Positions 21,836 through 33,554 of a stretch of DNA of 64,000 bases are shown in pieces. Position 1 is the first letter of the stretch. Every line of letters starts with the position of its first letter. Origin of the DNA: Dallia pectoralis (taxonomy: Eukaryota; Chordata; Actinopteri; Esociformes; Umbridae). A model generated the notes under the pieces. The model saw only the letters and a program-made list of their open reading frames with translations. It was not told where the DNA came from and did no database searches. The position numbers and the translations under genes were made by a program. Where the stretch lies: NCBI GenBank assembly GCA_029465975.1, contig CM055762.1, forward strand, positions 1,488,001 to 1,552,000. Reading direction: 5' to 3'.

Positions 21836-24260
21836 TACTTTCCACTAGAGAAACTAGTTTAGGACATGTTCTCGACCGGTTTAGATCTTAGTTATCAGAT
21901 AGACTTCAGTTTGTTGGTGTAGATGGCCTATCCTCTGACAAATCAAAAGTATGCTTTGGTGTTCCTCAAGGCTTGGTTTTAGGACGACTTTTGTCTCACT
22001 ATATATGCTGCCTTTTGGGTGATGTCATCCGCACTGTTATGCTGATGACACCCAGCTGTATAATTCAGCTGTATAATTCAATAAAACATTGAGAAGCCCC
22101 GAGGTTAGTTACTATGGAAGCATGTGTTTCACACATACAAAAGTGGATGACAGAACACTTTCTGCCACTATATTCAGAAAAAAATGAAATGCCATTTTTA
22201 GGACTTAAGAAACAAAGAGACTTGTTGACAGATTTTACGTCGAAACTAAACGGACGTATGGTCGTATCACAAAAAACTGTGAGAAACCGTGACCCTCGAC
22301 CCGGATCTATCTTTTGACAAACATTACCCTGGTATTAGCCTCTTTACATTGGCAGCCTGTTAAGGCTAGGGCAGACTTTATTGTTAACGTATAAAGCTTT
22401 ACATGAACTTGCTCCCATCTACCTCGCTGAATTAGTCCAGCCAAACATTCCTGCGCGTAACCTTAGATCAAAGGATGCTGGTCTCCTAATTGTACCTAAA
22501 ATGTCTAAACAAACAGCTGGTGGTAAAGCTTTCTATTATAGAGCTCCTCTATTATGGAACGAGTTGCCAATCTGGGTAAGAAATGTAGACTCGGTTCAAA
22601 CTTTTAAGTCACAATAAAAATAAATATCTTCAGCAAGGTGTATGGTTAACTGTATTATGGCCCAGGGTACAAAGGTGAACGGATGGCTCGGATCTCATTC
22701 CGCCCTGCTGTTTTTGCTGGGCGTGTTCCCATCTCCCTTGGGATGTCCTCTCTACCAATTGCTGCCCGAGGGGTGGTGGCACTGGCTCGCTATAGTTCTC
22801 TTTTGTTCCCTAAATTCGAGTAGCTTTGTGAGCAAAACTAAACCTCCCCGAGTGATTGCGGTTGACAGGTGTCCCTTGGTTGATGCTCGGTAAAGTGGGT
22901 GGGTGTTTTCCGGCCTATTGGGCCCTCTTCAGGGTTTACCCTGTTCAGGGCCACAGCTTCACTGGACCCCCCGTCTCATTCTAAGATTTATGCTGCTATA
23001 CTATTGTGCTGAGGACACAGGGAACCAGGGTGTCTAACCTTTCTGTGTTTCTTGTTTCTTCTTACATTTCATTGGGCTTTGTCCAGGGGAAACCCTGTTC
23101 ATGGCCACAGTTTCACTAACCCCCCTGTCTCTTTTCAAGATGTATGCTGCTATACTGTTGTGCCAGGAAACAGAGTGTCTAAACTTTCCTTGTTTTTGTG
23201 TCCACATCCGTTAAGGTGGACCCGTGCCTGCTGGCCAAGCTGTGGGACCAATCAGCCTTGGAAACATATGTTGGATCCATCCCCTGATTGTGTTGAAGGC
23301 GGAGCAGCTGATGCCTCCAATCTGCCAAACCCATCAACCCTCCTGGTCGTCCTGGACTATTTGGTTTTTAAGATTGCTCGCACATTGCTTGCTTGCACTG
23401 TTATATTAACTGTCATAAGTTCACCCAGCACAGCCAGATGAAGACTGGTCACCCCTCAGAGCCTGGTTCCTCTCTATGTTTCTTCCTAAATGTTTCTAGC
23501 CGCCGTGTATCAACTTTGCTGGGTGGGTTCTCATCTGCCCTGGGATGTCCTCTCTCCAATTCCTACTCGGGGTGTGCAGTCACTAGCTCACTAATGTTCT
23601 TTTTTGCCATTCCTGTCAATTTGAGTATCTCTGTAAGTAAAACTAAACCGTGGTTGCGGTTGACCGGTGTCCCTTGGTTAATGTTTGATGAAGTGGGTGG
23701 ATACCCTGTTCAGGGCCACAGTTTCACTGGACCCCCAGTCTCAGTTACAAGATTTATGCTGCTATACTATTGTACCGGGGACGTAGGGAACTAGGGTGTC
23801 TAACCTATCCCTGTGTCTTGTTTACGTTTCCATTAGGGAGGACATGTACACGCTGACCACACTGCGAGACAGACCGGCCCTAAGAACATGTAGCAGACCT
23901 TTCCTAAGGCCCACCTGCTTGGGTTGCAGGCCAACCAATTGATGCTACCTGACAGTTTCAGTTTCAAATCTGCTTAAACCTCAACCCTCCCAGTTGTCTC
24001 TTTCTGACTAGTGTTGTACTTGACCCGGACAATTTTATAAGACGCTCTGCGTTAAAAAAATGCATTTAATAGTTATTAAACTATTATAAGTTGGCCACCC
24101 GTCAGAGCCTGGTTCCTCTCTATGTTTCTTCCTAAATTCTACCCATCAGGGAGTTTTTGAACTTGTTAATGATTGCTCTTTCGGATTCAGGTTTGAGTGT
24201 TTGTAAAAGCACTTTTTGGCAACTTTGTTGTCAGTGCGTACTTTACTTTCCACATGTCTA
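21836..24260 (+). mobile_element. L2-like LINE, degraded, with repeated 3' region
   Basis: Plus-strand RT remnants: CFGVPQGLVLG at about 21955 and a YADDTQLYN box near 22040. 22260-22320 is a shifted version of the LGVTLDPDLSF block. 22381-22617 is an open C-terminal segment (LTYKALHELAPIYLAELV, then AFYYRAPLLWNELP). The 3' part (about 23420-23510 and 24090-24240) contains the family's tail phrase CAGAGCCTGGTTCCTCTCTA twice. Between 22900 and 23800 three related blocks recur (CACTGGACCCCC, then ATTTATGCTGCTATACTATT), an internal duplication. Stops and indels throughout: a fossil. Confidence 0.75.
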
Positions 24261-24773
24261 GAGAAGCTATGGCGGGCAAAGACGTCGCCTAAGAAATCAC
24301 TGGGGTGGAAACGTTTCACATTATCAGATGATAAAAAAATGCTCATTGCTAAATATGCAACCAGACTTGTATATACCATGGAGGCACGACAAGATTGTTG
24401 AATCATATCAAACATGTTAGTATAATGATTCTTATCCGAGCATCACTGTAAACAAGCTTTCATGTTCTACACATGATGTTAGACATATTAGCATCAGGTT
24501 TGATAGATAGCTTGTTAATTAATATTATATAATAGATGCATCCCCAGACATCTTTCTTTGGAGAAGACACTGATTTAATTTATTTTGATGTCATATTGAA
24601 TCTCTTGCATTTTTTTACTTAAAATCAGCAGACTATATATAGGCAGGCTAGTAGGTTACCATCGGCACTTTGCCCAGCATCGTCTTCGGTTTGGTTTATT
24701 TGTCAGATTATTTCCGATACACCTACTTTTGCATGGTTGGTCATGCATATTATCTTTGTTTTTTTGAACGGCA

Positions 24774-25205
24774 ATTCATTGGCGTGCTCAAATGATGGCC
24801 ATTCATTGACGTGCTCAGGTGATGGCCATTCATTGACGTGCTCAGGTGATGGCCATTCATTGACGTGCTCAGGTGATGGCCATTCATTGGCGTGCTCAGG
24901 TGATGGCCATTCATTGACGTGCTCAGGTGACGGCCATTCATTGGCGTGCTCAGGTGACGGCCATTCATTGGCGTGCTCAGGTGATGGCCATTCATTGGCG
25001 TGCTCAGGTGATGGCCATTCATTGACGTGCTCATTTGGCGGCCATTCATTGACGTGCTCAGGTGGCGGCCATTCATTGATGTGCTCAGGTGATGGCCATT
25101 CATTGGTGTGCTCAGGTGATGGCCATTCATTGGCGTGCTCAGGTGATGGCCATTCATTGACGTGCTCAGGTGACGGCCATTCATTGGCGTGCTCAGGTGG
25201 CGACC
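24774..25205. repeat. 27-bp minisatellite, 16 copies
   Basis: Unit core ATTCATTGACGTGCTCAGGT followed by GATGGCC. 432 bp is exactly 16 x 27. Units differ by single substitutions only. Nine-residue repeats are open on both strands (PSPEHANEW on the minus strand; HSLTCSGDG on the plus), with no other sign of a gene. Confidence 0.96.
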
Positions 25206-25544
25206 ATTTCAAATTTCTGTTCACTGTCACAATTTGTCTGGTGTTGTGGATGAACCAAGCCCAGGGCAGGATGGGTTTTATTCAATGGAAACATTGCAAA
25301 CGCTATACGGAAAAACATCAAACACTAAAATACTACTAAAATACACTAAAATATCATATCTATAATTTACACATAGCACCGAACTCTCACCAACATGGTG
25401 GACATGACACACAACAATGAACAGCAACACTTAAGGCAGAGAAGCAAACTTAAATACACGTACTTCCACAATTTCATTGTCAAGTCCGGTATAGATTAAC
25501 AAAGCCATGTTTCTTTTTTCCCAACGTGAACATTCGGAGTCGGA

Positions 25545-26025
25545 AGTCTGCAGGGTCTGTAGTCTGTGGCGTCTGTAGTCTGTGGCGTCTGTAGTCTGTG
25601 GCGTCTGTAGTCTGTGGCGTCTGTAGTCTGTGGCGTCTATAGTCTGCGGAGTCTGTAGTCTGGGGCGTCTGTAGTCTGTGGCGTCTGTAGTCTGTGGCGT
25701 CTATAGTCTGCGGAGTCTGTAGTCTGTGGCGTCTGTAGTCTGTGGAGTCTGTAGTCTGTGGCGTCTGTAGTCTGTGGAGTCTGTAGTCTGTGGAGTTTGT
25801 AGTCTGCGGAGTCTGGAGTCTGCAGAGTCTGTAGTCTGTGGCGTCTGGAGTCTGCGGAGTCTGTAGTCTGCGGAGTCCGGAGTCTGCAGAGTCTGTAGTC
25901 TGTGGCGTCTGTAGTCTGCGGAGTCTGGAGTCTGCGGAGTCTGCGAAGTCTGCAGTGTCTGTACGTCTAAGGATTCTGCAGACTGTGGCGTCTGCAGTCT
26001 GCGGAGTCAGTAGTCTGCGGTGTCT
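25545..26025. repeat. 16-bp minisatellite (GTCTGTAGTCTGTGGC-like)
   Basis: About 30 imperfect units of 16 bp alternating GTCTGTAGTCTGTGGC and GTCTGCGGAGTCTGTA types. The right third is more diverged (GGAGTCTGCAGAGTC). Strong strand asymmetry: G and T on the plus strand. Confidence 0.92.
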
Positions 26026-26372
26026 TGAGCATACAAGCGATTTAGCTTGTGCATTACGCTACATCAATTACATTTTATAACTTGAGAGAGAACCAAAACA
26101 CTGAAACCCAAGAAAATAGGCTATAAAAATGCCAGGATTTAATCATCATGATCAACCTAAGTCGTTTGCGCCAGTTATATGAGGCCTTATTATGGGACCG
26201 AACACAAACTTAGCCCGCTCAAACTATTTCTTCAATAATAACGGACCAATCACACATCACTGGGTAACAATCGGTAGCCTATCGGTTATATTTATGTGGT
26301 GTCATCAGCTCCATTACCTTTCAGGGCTGCAATAACATCAGAGGCATATAGCTCCTCGTTGCGCTGTTGATG

Positions 26373-26764
26373 TCATTACACCTAGATCAAGGTATGTTGG
26401 TCATTACACCTAGATCAAGGTATGTTGGTCATTACACCTAGATCAAGGTATGTTGGTCATTACACCTAGATCAAGGTATGTTGGTCATTACACCTAGATC
26501 AAGGTATGTTGGTCATTACACCTAGATCAAGGTATGTTGGTCATTACACCTAGATCAAGGTATGTTGGTCATTACACCTAGATCAAGGTATGTTGGTCAT
26601 TACACCTAGATCAAGGTATGTTGGTCATTACACCTAGATCAAGGTATGTTGGTCATTACACCTAGATCAAGGTATGTTGGTCATTACACCTAGATCAAGG
26701 TATGTTGGTCATTACACCTAGATCAAGGTATGTTGGTCATTACACCTACATCAAGATATGCCAG
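26373..26764. repeat. 28-bp minisatellite, 13 near-identical copies plus one diverged
   Basis: Unit TCATTACACCTAGATCAAGG then TATGTTGG. 26373-26736 is 13 x 28 bp with essentially no variation; a 14th unit with three or more changes follows to 26764. The homogeneity suggests recent expansion or an assembly-sensitive locus. Confidence 0.96.
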
Positions 26765-28554
26765 ACAATTCTCATACACAAACCCCGGCTGGGACTTGAG
26801 AGTACCTCACTGCCACTTTAACCAGAGGTTGCCCCAACTTAGCAGCAGTCTATTCCTCAAGTCCGCTCAAAAAAGACTTACGTCAATAGCCCAATCTTCG
26901 GTCAACTGCCAGAATGTCAATGCTTACAGCCCAGCTTTTAACATGATCAGATCAACTTGCCATGGTGACTTTCCCCTGCTGGATTACTTTATCAAATCCA
27001 TAGTCCAATGCCTGATTGCCCTAGAAACAAAAAACAACAAGTATCATTTAATGCAGCATTTGGTGCTGAACAACTTTGCCAAAGGCAATTTTAAATTTTG
27101 GATTTTTTTAAACACGTCCTTTACTATTTCTAATTTTCCGAAAATCCTACTTTAAAAACAAGTCTTAGGCTGTTCATCATATTTAAACATACAACCTCTA
27201 TACGACCTCTCAGGCCCATGTGGCATTCTTATTGCTTGGACCTCTTAATGGCTGCTTGCAGCTAAATTTAATCTTGAAATTTTCATCAATTATTTTCCTG
27301 TGAGACTTTATTCACTACGTGCAAATTTCAGGCACTTGCAATAAAATATGTCAAGCTGTGTTTAAATGAGTAATTAATGCTGATTGTTTGGTTGAATGTT
27401 TTGGGAAACTTGGTGGCTATTCATCATAGAAATGGAATGTTAAACAGGAAGTAAGACAGAAAGGAGAAGTTTAAGGAGTTAATTGGTTGGAGAGGTCTTT
27501 TAGGGGGAACCACTATTTCAACAAACCGCTCATGGGCTTTCAGGTGGAATGTTAAATATTTTGATGTGCTAAACGTAGTCTACATCGGCCGAATTACGAT
27601 CCTGCTGTCAAAGGTAAATAAACTGCGATATGAGGGAGTTGTTAAATGTTCAACATCTTTTTACAATCTGACAAAGACAAAGCTTATAAGGTGCTTTTGC
27701 CCCACAGAGCACTCAGTTCAGGCATAGTAAGTCTATGTATATCCCAGCAGTGTTCAAGAGATATACAATGTGTTTTACTACGACCTGTATAGTAGCCGCC
27801 TATACCAAAAGCCAAATTACTTTTAGGCATAGATAGATAACCAACCCAAAGGCACATCTTGCTTATTTACGAATCCCTCGAGGCAGTGATATATTGATAA
27901 CATTCAGACTCATCCTACAAAAGACTTGCTAAGATTTTTAAACATCCGCATTTAGATTCAGATGCTCAGAAATCAGCCTCTCGTAAAAGGCTTCGAGACA
28001 ATTCAGAGTCTGTAATGAGAACGTCTCACTGTAGCTCGCAGGGAATTCACACAGACAGTTTTAGAGACCCATCAGACACGTAGCTCAGGGGAAAGGGAGG
28101 GTGCAGGCTTCACTTCCTGCACACTGACACTAATCTAAAGGCTGGGTGATTCGTGCCTCACTCCGCTTGCAGGCACAGCTCCTAGATCAGTCCTGACATT
28201 CAAAGACTATAAATATTCAGACCAAATACATTGAACACACACATACACACACATAGACACAATCACAATTCTGTTTAGATATACATGGTGCACGTTTTAA
28301 TACATTTACTTATGACCTAAATTAGAACCATACTTTTTATCTGTTTGATGTTCAGTTTAATGGTATATTATTTGAAATATTTGGTATTGGTGTACTGAAA
28401 TATTTAAACATGTTCAGCTGGGGTGTGCAATCTCATTTTGAGACCATTGCCGCCTACTGTAAGTGGAAAACATTTATTAGTTGTTTTGTTTTGCTACTGA
28501 CATATTAGCGAAGCACTCTTCACAAGCCTCACAGGCGCTGTTGTTTTCTCATTT
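26765..28554. other. Intergenic, no gene recognised
   Basis: The first 390 bases contain an open plus-strand frame (to 27155) with mixed composition, but no domain, splice support or family similarity that I can see. The remainder is AT-rich spacer. Confidence 0.4.
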
Positions 28555-28555
28555 G

Positions 28556-28605
28556 CTGTGCTGGTCATCTGTGCTGGTCATCTGTGCTGGTCATCTGTGC
28601 TGGCC
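28556..28605. repeat. Short 13-bp tandem repeat
   Basis: TGTGCTGGTCATC repeated about four times, the last copy diverged. Confidence 0.85.
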
Positions 28606-30215
28606 AAGGGAGTGCTTGTGGTTGTGGTTCTCATGTTGATTCAAAGCGACAATGGGGGGCGCCACTGGGAAAGCACATGTGCAATGCACTGTGAGTCATA
28701 TGACACCATGACAGACCGTCACAGCGAATTAAAGGCAGGGCGCTGCAGGGGCGGCGGTCACAAAACATCATTAATCCGAAACGCCCTCGTCCCATCTAAA
28801 CAAGTTCTGTGCACACAGTTCACAGGACTGGCCAAAGTAGATCTATGAGATACAGGATGATGTTTATGTGAGAATTCACTACAAATTGGCGGAGAGAACT
28901 TTGGCTGCCACTCAGTTCACTTCAGTCCCACAGAACCATGTTTGTGTGAACAGTGTTGAACAACCTATGTTTAGACACTATTCTACAGGCCAAGGTGGAT
29001 GATCTGTTTGCTTAGGGAAAAGTAAGCCTGTTGTCAGACTTCTATGCAGTAAAAAATGCTAAATACATTGTGCGAAAATGATGTAGGGAGTATAATAGAA
29101 GTTAATTGTAAAAATATGCCAAAATTAAATATGGTCTCAAAAAAGATGCCAAACTCCACAAATGTTGCTCCCATCCCTCAGGAACAATCAGTGTATTTTT
29201 AGATTATTTTTGTCGAGCCCAAATTCTCCCTGTAAAGTCAGTTAGAAATCAAGTTGATTAGCAAGACATAATAGCTGAGTATCTGTACCAAATGCTATTG
29301 CTCTTTCAAAATCAAATGATAAAGGTAATTTGTATGCCTGTTGTTCAGTCACCAAGTAGACAATATGAATATTTTTAAATGTTTTCAGTCTAGTGTTTGT
29401 TTGCACATTTTCCTTATGTCTATGGATATATGTGCCAGATCATGACGAGATTCACATGTATTATTTCCTAGTAAAAATGTGTTTTATGTGAAAACTTGAA
29501 AAATATGTCATATTTCAGCGACCTTTGTCCATAGATTCAACATCTAAAGTAATGTGCAGATTGGTCCAGCGTAGTAGTGGACCTATACAAATGAAATGAC
29601 ACTGATGTCCAAGATAATACTGGTTTATATTTATTCATTTACAAAAATTGAAAAATGTATCTTATGCAATCTAACTAGATTAGAATGCATTAACGACTAT
29701 TTTATTTCTTTGAAGGGGATTAGACACATGACCTGTTTGGAGAAATAAACCCACGTAATTTTGAATACGTAAGTATTTTTATGATGTTTTTTTCCCGTAT
29801 CTGTGCATGAATCCTCAAAACACTATATTTTATAAATGACAAAGTCAGGGACATTGGAATGAGTGAGAGCAACCATGTTTCAATCTAACCATTTAATACA
29901 GATTAATTACATGATGCAGAAACGAAGACACAACCGGGCTGATGGAATGAGGATAAATCTACCAAATGTTTTAAACATTGACAGACAATTTCTTTGTCGA
30001 ACATGGGGCCATCTTTTTGTCTGTAAAGTTTATTATGCGTGAAATGGCTGTTGAAACGCCTTTATGTGCAAATATTGATAGAATAGCCATCAAATTGTAC
30101 TATAAATGGCATGATGCCATATTTTATGTGGTCCCCGCACACACTTTGGGAAAGCATGCAGCTACTTTGAATGTGAAACGGAGGTGAAAAGGTGAAAAAA
30201 TGCACAGCAACAACA
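28606..30215. other. Intergenic, no gene recognised
   Basis: AT-rich unique-looking sequence. No exon-like block with flanking splice sites and no recognisable TE. Confidence 0.4.
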
Positions 30216-30219
30216 TTCA

Positions 30220-30609
30220 TGCTCTACACAAATAAACATAAAGGGTTATTCTGGTGAAAAATAGTCCCCAATAATGTTATCATGCCAGACCAGAGTAGGA
30301 CATTTGATATATAAAGCAACAAAATATGAATTGTGTTGCAAATTACTTTTTGGTCTGGTACATCCCACAGCTGCTCGATTGGATTGAGATCTGGGGAATT
30401 GTGAGGCCACAGCAACACCTTAAACTTTTGATTATGTTCCTCAAACCATTCCTGAATAATGTGTGTGTAGTGTGGCAGGGCACATTATCCTGATGAACGA
30501 GGCCACTACCATCTGGGAATACCATGAAAGAGTATACCAGGTCTGGAACAATGTTTATGTAGGTGGCACGTGCCGACTTGATGTCCACATCAATGCCCGT
30601 ACTTATATA
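30220..30609 (-). mobile_element. Degraded Tc1-like transposase, C-terminal half
   Basis: Minus-strand reading gives VFPDGSGLVHQDNVPCH, carrying the second catalytic Asp (QDN), and, after a shift, WPHNSPDLNPIEQLWDV with the final Glu. The spacing is that expected of a DD34E enzyme. The N-terminal half is missing because the next element begins at 30610. Stops and a frameshift show it is inactive. Confidence 0.8.
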
Positions 30610-31995
30610 CATCAGTGCATCCGGAAATTATTTACAGCGCTTCACTTTTTCCACATTTTGTCATGTTACAGCCTTATTGCAAAATTGATTCATTGTTTTT
30701 GCAAAAGTAAAAAACAATCCCATGTACATAAGTATTCACAGCCTTTGCAATAACTGGACATGATTTGGAAAGGCACACACTTCTTAATATAAGGTCCCAG
30801 AGTTGACATTTCATTTCATGTCAACAAGCAATGAAGTCTGTGAAATGAATTGTCTGTAGACCTCTGAGACAGGAGTGTATCAAGGCACAGATCTGGGAAA
30901 GAGTACAAAAAAAATGTCTGCAGCATTGACCACAGTGGCATTGATATGGAAGAAGTTTTGTCACAAACTTATGCAGGTGTAGAGCCACACACAGGAGCCG
31001 TTGAGCATTTATTATAAGAAATAACGACCAACACGATCAGAAAAAAAATAACTGCTTGAAATTAAAATGCCTTTACCACTGCAACTTACTAAAAATAAAA
31101 AAACAGCTACCCAGAAATCAAACACTAACCACTACTGAAACGTGACATGAAACGATATCCGACAAAGTGGTGACATTCCCCAGTGACTTAAATAACAAAC
31201 CTAATCACCGAAATGAATCCCTGGTGTGTGTAATGAAACCAAACTAGCCACAGAACTAGCCGTGTGCACCCTACTCACAGCCCCGTTTGGAACAAAGACT
31301 CACCACTCGTGACAGCACAGCTCATCACCTACCCAATATTATCCCTACAGTGAAGCATGGTGGTGGCAGCATCGTGCTTTGGGGATGTTTTTCAGCAGCA
31401 GGATCGAGGGAAAGATGCATGCAGCAATTCTCAGAGACATCCTTGATGAAAACCTGCTCTGGAGGCCTCTGGACCTCAGACTGGGGAGAAGATTCATCTT
31501 CCAACAGGACAACAACACACTAAGCACAAAACAAAGATAACAAAGGAGTGGCTTTGTGACACCTCTGTGAATGTCCATGAGTGGCCCAGCCAGAGCCCAG
31601 ACTTGAACCAGATTGAACATCTGTGAAGAGATCTGAAAATGGCTGTGCACCGACGCTCCCATCCAACCAGATGAAGCTTGTGAGATCCTGCATAGACGTA
31701 AGGGAGAAACTTCCCAAAAATAGGTGTGCCAAGCTTGTGACATCATACTCAAAAAGACATGAGGCTGTAATTATTATCTAATTATTATATATTATAAAAA
31801 TTTGTTATTAATTTAAAATTTTTAAATAAAATCTATTAAAAATATTAAACAAACTTTTTTCACTTTGGCATTATGAGGTAATGTGTGGAGAATTATTTCA
31901 GGGAAAAATCTATTGAAACTGTTTTGTAGTTAGGTTGTAACATAACAAAATGTAGAAAAAGTGAAGCGCTGTTATACTTTCCAGATGCACTGATG
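30610..31995 (+). mobile_element. Tc1-like element with both TIRs, inactive
   Basis: Left terminus CATCAGTGCATCCGGAAA at 30610; right terminus at 31995 reads CATCAGTGCATCTGGAAAG in reverse complement. The inverted similarity runs for about 75 bp (CAGCGCTTCACTTTTTC, ACATTTTGT(C/T)ATGTTACA). The transposase C-terminal half survives at 31340-31720: VKHGGGSIVLWGCFSAAG, then shifted frames leading to a QSPDLNQIEHL-type block where the canonical NPIE is NQIE. The N-terminal half is replaced at about 30970-31290 by unrelated AT-rich sequence, probably a later insertion or substitution. Stops and frameshifts inactivate it. Confidence 0.85.
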
Positions 31996-32069
31996 ATTTG
32001 GCTCATTAGTAGGGCTGCACGATTGATTGCATTTGAGTTAAAAAAAGATTTTGGAACCGCAAAGGTTGC

Positions 32070-32310
32070 AGGCTTTTTATGTCACAAACCGCTTTTACAA
32101 ACACCCAGCCAGAAACCGACTGAGCACACATTAACAAGTTTATAAATAGCGGCTAGGAAAAACTCCCTTATAGGTCGCATTTAGGAAGAAACCTAGAGAG
32201 GAAACAGGCTCTGAGAGGTGGCCACTCCTCTTCTGGCTTTGCTGGGTGAAGTTATAATAATTTTTATAATTATTAAATGCATTTTTTTATTCAGAGACTT
32301 ATAAATTGGT
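32070..32310 (-). mobile_element. L2-like LINE 3' tail fragment
   Basis: Reverse complement contains AGAGCCTGTTTCCTCTCTAG, GTTTCTTCCTAAATG and GGGAGTTTTTCCTAGCCG, the conserved 3' tail of the same L2-like family found at 21.8-24.3 kb. No coding sequence remains. Confidence 0.65.
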
Positions 32311-32489
32311 CCAGGTCAAATCCAGGTCAGATGCATGACCAGTCTGAAAAGCAGTCAGGAGTTCAATGGCTACAATGGTAAAGCAGTCTGTTGTCTCAAC
32401 AGAACCTGACACTAGGGAACATGTTGCTTCAAAGTGAAGAGACTAGTCAGTTGTTTGGGAATATTTTGGCTTTAGAAAATGCTGCATAG

Positions 32490-33500
32490 CTTCAGGTTGT
32501 ATGCAAAACCTGTCTTGCTTATGTTGCTACCTTGCTAACGTTGCTAATGTTGCAAAAACATTTCCATTGGCCAAATCAACAGTTTGGTACATTCTGAGAA
32601 GACGAGAATGCTCACCAGACAAAAGGCCTGGAAGTCCACAGAAAATAACAGTGATTGATGTTTGTAGGATCCTTTCCATGGGAAAGCAAAACCCTTTAAC
32701 AACATCCAACCAAGTGAGGGAACTTCTCCAGAAGGTAGGCTTATCATTACCAAAGTCTACCAAAGAAGGTCTCACAAGAGAAAATACAGAGGGTTCATCA
32801 CAAGGTACAAACCATTCATAAGCATCAAGATCAGAAAGCTTAGATTAGACTTTGCCGAAAAATATCGAAAAAAGCCAGCCCAGTTCTGGAACAACATTCT
32901 TGTGTGCAGATGAAACCAAGATCAACCTGTCCCAGAATGATGGGAAGAAAAAAGAATGGAGAAGGCTTGGACGGCTAATAATTTAAGCATTCCACATCCT
33001 CTGTAAAACATGGTGGAGGGAGTGTGATGGCATGGGCATGTATGGTGGAGGCAGTGTGATGGCATGGGCATGTATGGTGGAGGCAGTGTGATGGCATGTA
33101 TGGTGGAGGCAGTGGGATGGCATGGGCATGTATGGTGGAGGCAGTGTGATGGCATGTATGGTGGAGGCAGTGGGATGGCATGGGCATGTATGGTGGAGGC
33201 AGTGTGATGGCATGGGCATGTATGGTGGAGGCAGTGTGATGGCATGGGCATGAATGGTGGATGCAGTGTGATGACATGGACATGTATGGTGGAGGCAGGT
33301 GATGACATGGGCATGTATGGTGGAGGCAGGTGATGACATGGGCATGTATGGCTTCCAATGGCACTGGGTCACTAGTGTTCATTGATGATGTGACAGAAGA
33401 CAGAAGCAGCCGGATTAATTCTGAAGTGTATAGGGACATATTGGGATATACTGCTCAGTTTCAGCCAAATTCAGCAACATTGATTGTAATGTGCTTCACT
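32490..33500 (+). mobile_element. Degraded Tc1-like transposase with internal array
   Basis: Plus-strand protein order: FPLAKSTVWYILRRRECS (helix-turn-helix region), KRPGSPQKITVID, ILSMGKQNPLTTSNQVREL, then LDFAEKYRKKPAQFWNN and DETKINLSQNDGKK, which carries the first catalytic Asp. It continues VKHGGGSVMAWACM and, after a tandem array, MASNGTGSLVFIDDVTEDR and NSEVYRDILG. The array at 33009-33353 splits the GGGSVMAWACM/NGTG motif, which in intact relatives is continuous. The C-terminal DDE residues are lost. The 5' TIR is not identified. Confidence 0.85.
33009..33353. repeat. 26/32-bp minisatellite derived from Tc1-like coding sequence
   Basis: Two unit types built on TATGGTGGAGGCAGTGTGAT. 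The 32-bp type adds GGCATGGGCATG and the 26-bp type only GGCATG. Several copies alternate in 58-bp pairs. The unit is the transposase's own GGGSVMAWACM coding stretch, present once in functional relatives. Confidence 0.93.
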
Positions 33501-33554
33501 TTACGGATAGACAAGGACCCAAAAGCATCCCAGAAAGTTTTTACCATTTTTTTT

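Noticed and set aside
24703..25230. 175-codon minus-strand frame with nine-residue repeats as a secreted repeat protein
   Set aside because: The frame is a by-product of a 27-bp tandem unit; there is no signal peptide, splice context or start context, and the opposite strand is equally open.
26730..27155. 141-codon plus-strand frame after the 28-bp array
   Set aside because: The start codon lies in the minisatellite, the composition is ordinary and no family is recognised; it was kept only as a note in the intergenic entry.
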